Shown piece after piece: positions 57,984 through 64,000 of a DNA stretch of 64,000 nt. Origin of the DNA: BQJD01 sp965652415 (GTDB taxonomy: Bacteria > Pseudomonadota > Gammaproteobacteria > Arenicellales > CAJQKF01); the NCBI GenBank assembly GCA_965652415.1, contig CBFGVH010000003.1, forward strand, positions 5,395 to 69,394. Direction: 5' to 3'. The stretch's first letter is position 1. Each line of letters starts with the position of its first letter. The notes below the pieces were generated by a model. It did not search any database. It worked only from the letters and a program-made list of their open reading frames with translations, and was not told the DNA's origin. The translations under genes were made by a program, and so were the position numbers.

Positions 57984-59052
57984 GCATCACCTCCAGGCAG
58001 GCGGCGCCGACGGCCAGGGTGGCGTCCGGACGCGCGAGTTCGCGCAGCCGTGCCGCCATGGCCGCCAGCCGCGGGCGGTCCGCGGCAAGAGAACGCACGA
58101 GGGCGCCGACGCTCGCCTCGTCGAAGTCGGCCTCGGGCATCAGCAACGCCGCGTCTCGATCGGACAGGTAACGCGCGTTGGCGCTCTGGTGGTCGCCCGC
58201 GGCGTAGGGGAACGGCACCAGCACGGCGGCGAGGCCGGCCATGCACAGCTCGGCGACGGTCATCGCGCCGGCGCGGCAGATGGCGAGATCCGCCGACTCG
58301 TAGGCGGCGCCCATGTCGTCGATAAACTCCTCGACCCGGGCATCGACACGGTCATCGGCGCCGAACTCGCGGTAGCGCGCGCGCACCTCCTCGGCGTTGC
58401 CCCGCCCCGACTGGTGGCGCACGCTGATCACGCCCTCGGCGGCGAGCGGCCCGAGACAGCCGGGCAGAACCCGGTTGAACACCCGCGCGCCCAGGCTGCC
58501 GCCCACCACGAGCACCTTCAGCGGCGCGCCGCCTTCGCGCACGGGCGTACGCGGCCGGATCTGGCCGCGCAGCGGGTTGCCGGTCCACTCGGCGCGCCCC
58601 GGCAGTCCTTCGGTATGCGGAAAACCGCACAGGATGCGCCGTGCCAGCGGTGCCAGCAGCCGGTTTGTCAGTCCCGCGCGGGCGTTGGCCTCGTGGATGA
58701 CAAGCGGCCGCCTGAGCAGCCATCCCGAGACCGCCCCCGGACCGGCGGCGAACCCGCCCATGCCGAGCAGCGCGTCGGGCCTCACGCGGCGCACCACCGC
58801 GATCCCCTGGGCGATCGCCCGCGCCGCCAGGAACGGCATCGCGAGGTAGCGGCCGAGGCCCTTGCCGCGTAATCCGCTGATGCTCAGCCAGCACATCGCA
58901 ATCCCGGCGGCCGGCACCACCCGCGCCTCGAGGCCCGCGCGAGTGCCCAGCCACACGATCCTGATGCCGCGCGCGCGCAGGTGCTCGGCCACCGCCAGCG
59001 CCGGGTAGACGTGACCGCCGGTGCCTCCCGCCATGATCAGCAGGGTCTTCAT
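57976..59052 (-). CDS. murG: Undecaprenyldiphospho-muramoylpentapeptide beta-N-acetylglucosaminyltransferase
   Basis: This 358-residue membrane-associated GT28 enzyme makes lipid II from lipid I. GGTGGH is at 9-14, the second glycine loop VVGGSLGARVFN is near 185, and the donor site CRAGAMTVAEL and PFPYAAGDHQ follow. The ATG at 59052 overlaps the ftsW stop by four bases. Confidence 0.97.
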
Positions 59053-60209
59053 CGCGCCCTCCGACCGGCGGCGGGCGCGCGCAACTGGCGATCCACGCCG
59101 AAGATCAGGCCCACCATGCACAGCGTGACGATCATGCTGCTGCCGCCGTAGCTCATCAGCGGCAGGGTCAGGCCCTTGGTCGGCAACACGCCCATGTTGA
59201 CGCCGAGATTGACGATGGCCTGCAGCGCCACGAGAAACGTCGCTCCGTGAACGAGGCGGGCCGCGAAGTGGTGACCGGCCCTCTCGGCGGCAGCGGCGAT
59301 GGCGAAGCCGCGCCAGGTGAAGGCGATGTACAGGGCGATCAGCGCCACGATGCCGGCGAGCCCGAGCTCCTCGGCGATCACCGCGGCGAGAAAGTCGTTG
59401 GCGGCATGGGGCAGGTAGTACAGCTTCTGGATGCTCTGGCCGAGCCCGGCGCCGAACCATTCGCCGCGGCCGAAGGCGATCAGGGCCTGGGACAACTGGA
59501 AGCCGCTGTCGAAGGGATCGGCCCAGGGGTTCTGGAAGCTCAGCACGCGCTCGAGCCGGTACGGGGAGACGTACACCAGCACCGCGAAGGCCGCGGCCGC
59601 GGCTGCCACGCACAGGGCCATGTGCAGGTAGCGCACGCCCGACAGGTACATCATGGCGAACACGGTCGCGGCCAGCACCACGGTGGTGCCGAGATCGGGT
59701 TCGAGGAGCAGCAGCACCGCCACCAGCGCCACGACGAGGCCCACGTTGACCACGCCGAGACGGAAACTCCTGAGCTGGGCCCGGCGGCGCGTGAGGTAGT
59801 CCGCCATGTAGACGATCATCGCCAGCTTCATCAGTTCCGAGGGCTGCACCCGCAGCGGCCCGAGGGCGATCCAGCGCTGGCTGCCGTTGACCTCGACGCC
59901 GATGCCGGGCACCAGCACCAGCGCCAGCAGCACCACGCCCGCCACCATGAGGGGCCGGGCCAGGCGCTGCCAGAACGCGGTCGGCAGCAACGCCGCCGCC
60001 AGCATTGCCGCGACTCCGATACCGATGTAGACGACGTGGCGCAAGATGCGGTCGAAGCTCGCCCCGGCCGTGTCGTCGTCGACCACGGTCACGGAGAACA
60101 CCATCACCACGCTGAAGGCGAGAAGCGCGGTCACGATTCCCGCCAACCAGGGATCGCCCCGCCAGCTCGGACGGACCTGGCCCGCGACGCGGGCGATCAC
60201 CGCCTGCAT
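59049..60209 (-). CDS. ftsW: Lipid II polymerase FtsW (SEDS family)
   Basis: This 386-residue SEDS protein of about ten transmembrane helices works with FtsI at the septum. Family blocks include NGSQRWIALGPLRVQPSELMK, LLLEPDLGTTVVL with the catalytic Asp region, and the C-terminal LPLMSYGGSSM. Position between murD and murG supports FtsW over RodA. The ATG at 60209 overlaps murD by 13 nt. Confidence 0.95.
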   Translation of the reverse strand: MQAVIARVAGQVRPSWRGDPWLAGIVTALLAFSVVMVFSVTVVDDDTAGASFDRILRHVVYIGIGVAAMLAAALLPTAFWQRLARPLMVAGVVLLALVLVPGIGVEVNGSQRWIALGPLRVQPSELMKLAMIVYMADYLTRRRAQLRSFRLGVVNVGLVVALVAVLLLLEPDLGTTVVLAATVFAMMYLSGVRYLHMALCVAAAAAAFAVLVYVSPYRLERVLSFQNPWADPFDSGFQLSQALIAFGRGEWFGAGLGQSIQKLYYLPHAANDFLAAVIAEELGLAGIVALIALYIAFTWRGFAIAAAAERAGHHFAARLVHGATFLVALQAIVNLGVNMGVLPTKGLTLPLMSYGGSSMIVTLCMVGLIFGVDRQLRAPAAGRRAR

Positions 60210-61573
60210 GCCACCACCTCCCGCACCAGCGCGCGAAACGCGTCGCCGCGGTGTTCGAAGTTGCGGAACATGTCGAAGCTGGCGCAGGCCGGAGAAAACA
60301 GCACCACGTCTCCCTCGCGGGCGACGGCGGCGGCCTGCTCGACCGCCGAAGCCAGCGAATCCACGAGCACCGGCTCCACCACCGGGGCCAGGGCCCGGGC
60401 GAGAGCGTCGCGGTCCTCGCCGAACAGGATCGCCGCGCGCAACCGGCCGCGGGCGGCATCGGCCAGCGGGGAGAAGTCGGCGCCCTTGCCCTGGCCGCCG
60501 CCGATCAGCACGATGGGACGGTCGAATCCGCCGATGGCGGCCGAGGTGGCGCCGACGTTGGTCCCCTTTGAATCGTTGATCCAGCGCACCCCGCCGTGCT
60601 CGGCCACCAGCTCGAGGCGATGGGGCAGGCCGGCGAAGCTGCGCGCGCGTTCGAGCACCACGTCGTCGAGAGCGGTCCCGGCCGCATCGACCAGTGCCAG
60701 CGCTGCCAGCATGTTGGCGGCGTTGTGGCTGCCCTCGAGACGAATCTCGTCGACGGCCACGAGGCGCCTGCCGCCATGCGCCAGCCAGCGCCGGCCACCG
60801 CCCTCGATCACGCCGAAATCGTTCGCTTCCGGCACGCCGAGGCCGAAGCCGACGCGCCGGGAGCAGCCGCCGCCCGCCAGCGACGACGCCAGCGGGTCGT
60901 CGAGGTTGACCACGCACACGCCGGCGCGGTCGTAGATCCTGGCCTTGGCACGGGCGTACTCGCCAAGGTCCGCGTAGCGGTCCATGTGATCGGCGGCGAC
61001 GTTCAGCACCACGGAGCAGGCGGGGGCGAGGCTCGAGGTGGTCTCGAGCTGGAAGCTGGACAACTCGAGGACATAGAACTCCGGCGGGTCGTCGTCGACG
61101 AGGTCGAGCACCGGCACGCCGATGTTGCCGCCTACCCGCGCATCGATACCGGCGGCCGTCATGAGATCGCCCACCAGGCGGGTGACGGTGCTCTTGCCGT
61201 TGGAGCCGGTCACCGCGATCACCGGCGCGTCGGCGATGCGCGCGAACAGTTCGACGTCGCCGACGATCTCGGCGCCCGCCTCGCGCGCGCTGCGAATCGC
61301 CGGTTCGCCGATCCACACACCGGGACTCACCACGAGACGATCGAACGCACCGAAGCGTTCCGGAGAGAACGGACCGAGATGCACCTCGACCCCGGGAAAC
61401 TCGCGCCGCAGGCGGTCGATCATGGGCGGGTTCGCGCGGCTGTCGGCCGCCACCGGGATCTCGCCGCGGCCCACGAGGTAACGCACGGCGGAGTAGCCGC
61501 TCGCGCCGAGGCCGACCACCAGCGTGCGGCAGGCGGGTTGTCGATCGGAATACTGCATTGCCGCGACCGCCAT
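60197..61573 (-). CDS. murD: UDP-N-acetylmuramoyl-L-alanine-D-glutamate ligase
   Basis: This 458-residue ligase adds D-Glu in the cytosol. The ATP loop GSNGKST is at 123-129. LGASGYSAVRYL is the N-terminal nucleotide fold, the carbamylated-Lys region and SHNAANMLAALAL follow, and the C-terminal SPACASFDMFRNFEHRGDAF is typical of MurD. The ATG shares one base with the mraY stop (TGATG). Confidence 0.96.
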   Translation of the reverse strand: MAVAAMQYSDRQPACRTLVVGLGASGYSAVRYLVGRGEIPVAADSRANPPMIDRLRREFPGVEVHLGPFSPERFGAFDRLVVSPGVWIGEPAIRSAREAGAEIVGDVELFARIADAPVIAVTGSNGKSTVTRLVGDLMTAAGIDARVGGNIGVPVLDLVDDDPPEFYVLELSSFQLETTSSLAPACSVVLNVAADHMDRYADLGEYARAKARIYDRAGVCVVNLDDPLASSLAGGGCSRRVGFGLGVPEANDFGVIEGGGRRWLAHGGRRLVAVDEIRLEGSHNAANMLAALALVDAAGTALDDVVLERARSFAGLPHRLELVAEHGGVRWINDSKGTNVGATSAAIGGFDRPIVLIGGGQGKGADFSPLADAARGRLRAAILFGEDRDALARALAPVVEPVLVDSLASAVEQAAAVAREGDVVLFSPACASFDMFRNFEHRGDAFRALVREVVACRR

Positions 61574-62655
61574 CACCGGACCTTCAGGGTGGCCAGGCCC
61601 ACCAGCACCAGGATCAGGCTGATGATCCAGAAGCGCACGCTCACGCGGGGCTCGGGCCAGCCCTTGAGCTCGAAGTGATGGTGCAGGGGCGCCATGCGGA
61701 ACAGGCGCCGCCCCAGCAGCTTGTAGGACGCCACCTGCAGGATCACGCTCAACGTCTCCATGACGAAGATGCCGCCCATGATCACCAGCACGATCTCCTG
61801 GCGCACGATCACCGCCACCACGCCGATGGCCGCGCCCAGCGCCAGCGCGCCGATGTCGCCCATGAACACCATGGCCGGGTAGGTGTTGAACCACAGGAAG
61901 CCGAGACCGGCGCCGACCAGGGCGGCGCAGAATATCAGCACCTCGCCGGCGCCGGGGATGAAGGGAATGCCGAGGTACTCGCTGAAGATGGCGTTGCCGG
62001 TCACGTAGGCGAAGATGCCGAGCCCGCCCGACACCAGCACCGTGGGCAGTATGGCGAGGCCGTCGAGGCCGTCGGTCAGGTTGACCGCGTTGCTGGTCCC
62101 GACGATGACGAAGTACGTGACGATCACGTAGCCGAAGCCGAGGTCGAGGGCGATCTCCTTGAACAGCGGCACGATCAGGTTCAGCTCGGCGGGCAGTTCG
62201 GCGCTCGCGTAGAGCGCGATCGCCGCCGCCGCGCCGGCCACGCTCTGCCAGCCGAACTTCGCCTTCGCGCCCATGCCGCGCGGATTCTTGTCCACCAGCT
62301 TCTTGTAGTCGTCGACCCAGCCGATGATGCCGAAGCTCAGGCAGGTGAAAAGCGCAATCCAGATGTAGCGGTTGCCGAGGTCGGCCCACAGCAGAGTGGA
62401 CAGCGTGATCGCCACCAGGATCAGGGCGCCGCCCATGGTCGGCGTGCCGACCTTCTCGAAGTGGGTGGGCGGGCCGTCGCTGCGTACGGTCTGGCCGATC
62501 TGGTGATGGCTGAGCTTGCGGATCATCACCGGCCCGACCACGAAACAGATCACCAGCGCCGTGAGCACGCCGCAGATGCCGCGCAACGTCAGGTAGCGAA
62601 ACACGTTGAAGACGCTGTAGTGGTCGGACAGGTAGTCGAACAGGTAGATCAGCAT
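61573..62655 (-). CDS. mraY: Phospho-MurNAc-pentapeptide translocase
   Basis: This 360-residue ten-helix enzyme transfers phospho-MurNAc-pentapeptide to undecaprenyl phosphate (lipid I). Hallmarks are FEKVGTPTMGG, GWVDDYKKL, NLTDGLDGLA, FMGDIGALALG and the HHHFELKGW histidines. Length equals E. coli MraY. It overlaps murF by 7 nt (ATGCTGA). Confidence 0.97.
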   Translation of the reverse strand: MLIYLFDYLSDHYSVFNVFRYLTLRGICGVLTALVICFVVGPVMIRKLSHHQIGQTVRSDGPPTHFEKVGTPTMGGALILVAITLSTLLWADLGNRYIWIALFTCLSFGIIGWVDDYKKLVDKNPRGMGAKAKFGWQSVAGAAAAIALYASAELPAELNLIVPLFKEIALDLGFGYVIVTYFVIVGTSNAVNLTDGLDGLAILPTVLVSGGLGIFAYVTGNAIFSEYLGIPFIPGAGEVLIFCAALVGAGLGFLWFNTYPAMVFMGDIGALALGAAIGVVAVIVRQEIVLVIMGGIFVMETLSVILQVASYKLLGRRLFRMAPLHHHFELKGWPEPRVSVRFWIISLILVLVGLATLKVR

Positions 62656-63998
62656 CGGCGCGCACCTCCCGCACGGGCGGCGAGTGCGTCGGCGACGCGC
62701 TCCATGCGCATCGCGCGCGAACCCTTGACCAGCACGGTGACGTCGCTGCCGAGGCACCCGGCCACCGCTGTCGAGAGGGCGTCGACGTCGTCGAACGCAG
62801 CGGCGCCGGGACCGAAGGCACGGCACGCCAGCGCGCTCAGGGGGCCGAAGCAGAACAGGCGATCGATGCCGGCCTGGCGGGCGCGCTCACCCGCCTCGCG
62901 GTGGAAGTCCTCGCTGCGCTCGCCGAGTTCACCCATGTCGCCCATCACGAGGATGCGCGTGCCCTGCTGGCGCGCCAGCAGGTCGATGGCCGCGGCCATG
63001 GAAGCCGGGTTGGCGTTGTAGCAGTCGTTGATGAGACACCCACCCGCGCCGAGCTCGACCATCTGGCTGCGCCCCGCGACCGGTGTGAAGGCCTCGAGAC
63101 CGGCGCCGACGGCATCGAGCTCGACCCCGAGGGCGGTCGCGGCTGCCGCCGCGGCCAGCGCGTTCATGGCGTTGTGCATGCCTGCCGCTGCCAGGCGCAC
63201 CTCCACTTCCTTGCCGTGGGCGCGGATGCGAAGGCGCGAGGAGTCAGCACCGGCTTCCACCGTCGCGGTCACGTCGGCGGCGGCGGCGAGGCCGAAAGTG
63301 ACGATGCGCCGGCCTCGGTTCAGTCCGCGCCAGTAGTCGGCGAAGGCGTCGTCGGCATTGATCACCGCGACGCCGCCGGCGCCGAGGCCGCTGAACACCT
63401 CGCCCTTGGCGGCCGCCACCTTCTCCACCGTGCCCAGGCCCTCGAGGTGCGCCGGCGCGGCATTGGTGACGAGCGCGACGTTCGGCGCGGCCAGGCGCGA
63501 CAGCAGCGTCAGCTCGCCGGCGTGGTTCATGCCCATCTCGATCACCGCGAAGCGGTGCTCGCGGCGCAGGCGCAGCAGCGACAGCGGCACGCCGATGTGA
63601 TTGTTCAGGTTGCCGCGGCTGGCCAGGGTCGGCGCGAGCGGCGACAGGATCGCGGCGATCATCTCCTTGACCGTGGTCTTTCCGTTGCTGCCGGTCACCG
63701 CGACCAGCCCGGGCGAGAAGCGCCCGCGCCAGTCGGCGGCCAGGCGCTGCAGGGCGTCGAGGCTGTCGTCCACCAGTATCGCGGGGACGGCCTCGGGCGC
63801 GCGCTCGCCCAGCACGCCGGCGGCGCCGGCGCTCATCGCCGCCTCGATGTAGTCGTGACCGTCGAACCGATCGCCGCGAAGGGCCACGAACAGGGCGCCC
63901 GGCTCGAGGGTGCGGGTGTCGGTGGACACCGAGTGAAACACGTGATCGCCGCCGGTGACCCGGGCGCCGAGCACGGCAGCGGCCTCGGCGAGGCTCAT
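62649..63998 (-). CDS. murF: UDP-N-acetylmuramoyl-tripeptide-D-alanyl-D-alanine ligase
   Basis: This 449-residue ligase adds the D-Ala-D-Ala dipeptide to UDP-MurNAc-tripeptide. The ATP loop GSNGKTTV is at 103-110. STDTR (26-30), the NDCYNANPASM block and GDMGELGE are MurF signatures. The ATG at 63998 is almost at the window edge. The preceding bases read TGATG, which fits a murE stop overlapping this start as elsewhere in the cluster, so the gene is probably complete. A start a few codons further upstream, outside the window, cannot be excluded. Confidence 0.94.
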   Translation of the reverse strand: MSLAEAAAVLGARVTGGDHVFHSVSTDTRTLEPGALFVALRGDRFDGHDYIEAAMSAGAAGVLGERAPEAVPAILVDDSLDALQRLAADWRGRFSPGLVAVTGSNGKTTVKEMIAAILSPLAPTLASRGNLNNHIGVPLSLLRLRREHRFAVIEMGMNHAGELTLLSRLAAPNVALVTNAAPAHLEGLGTVEKVAAAKGEVFSGLGAGGVAVINADDAFADYWRGLNRGRRIVTFGLAAAADVTATVEAGADSSRLRIRAHGKEVEVRLAAAGMHNAMNALAAAAAATALGVELDAVGAGLEAFTPVAGRSQMVELGAGGCLINDCYNANPASMAAAIDLLARQQGTRILVMGDMGELGERSEDFHREAGERARQAGIDRLFCFGPLSALACRAFGPGAAAFDDVDALSTAVAGCLGSDVTVLVKGSRAMRMERVADALAARAGGARRC

Positions 63999-64000
63999 CA

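Overview
The window looks like chromosomal DNA of a high-GC, Gram-negative, aerobically respiring gammaproteobacterium. I infer this from the cytochrome bc1 operon, lpxC/lptE, a dcw cluster in gammaproteobacterial order, RNase G/Maf/RlmH/RsfS/NadD housekeeping genes, glutathione enzymes and Pseudomonas-like REP repeats. The species cannot be named from the sequence. I see no rRNA, tRNA, prophage, insertion sequence, CRISPR array or recognisable defence system. Nearly all of it is intact housekeeping and central-metabolism coding sequence with very short spacers.

Layout. 1-2134 (-): petA-petB-petC, with petC cut by the window edge. 2274-8516: Rep helicase, a secreted DUF192 protein, a DUF255 thioredoxin-fold protein, an orphan periplasmic binding protein and a DUF4124-glutaredoxin protein. 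8547-15799: PrlC peptidase, glutathione reductase, an HtrA/DegQ protease, glutathione synthetase and a betaine-homocysteine methyltransferase-type enzyme. 16019-16214: REP palindromes. 16281-20143: two overlapping MurG-like glycosyltransferases divergent from a membrane-bound class III nucleotidyl cyclase. 20168-25804 (-): propionate activation and methylmalonyl-CoA genes (prpE, methylmalonyl-CoA mutase, pccB). 25975-27861 (+): enoyl-CoA hydratase and mtnA. 28023-33558 (+): a complete dppABCDF-type peptide transporter. 33690-40123: tail-specific protease, AvtA, then Nudix/PdxH on the minus strand, then a HisN-like phosphatase overlapping a sulfotransferase.

40132-64000 is one minus-strand block of about 24 kb. 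In transcription order it reads murF-mraY-murD-ftsW-murG-murC-murB-ftsQ-ftsA-ftsZ-lpxC, a DUF4389 protein, leuS-lptE-holA-proA-nadD-rsfS-rlmH-maf-rng, a small exported protein and a nitrilase-family amidase. Wall-precursor synthesis, division, lipid A and LPS assembly, replication, translation and NAD synthesis are therefore packed together, often with 1-23 nt gene overlaps.

The most interesting observations are modest. nadD has no ATG/GTG/TTG upstream of its essential nucleotide-binding motif and probably starts at ATC. A 118-residue exported protein sits where yhdP usually follows rng. The cyclase has Gln at the position normally held by the adenine-recognising Lys. An IMPase-family phosphatase is translationally coupled to a sulfotransferase. 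Cytochrome b has PLWY instead of PEWY. ddl is missing from the dcw cluster. I found nothing I would confidently call a new biological system.
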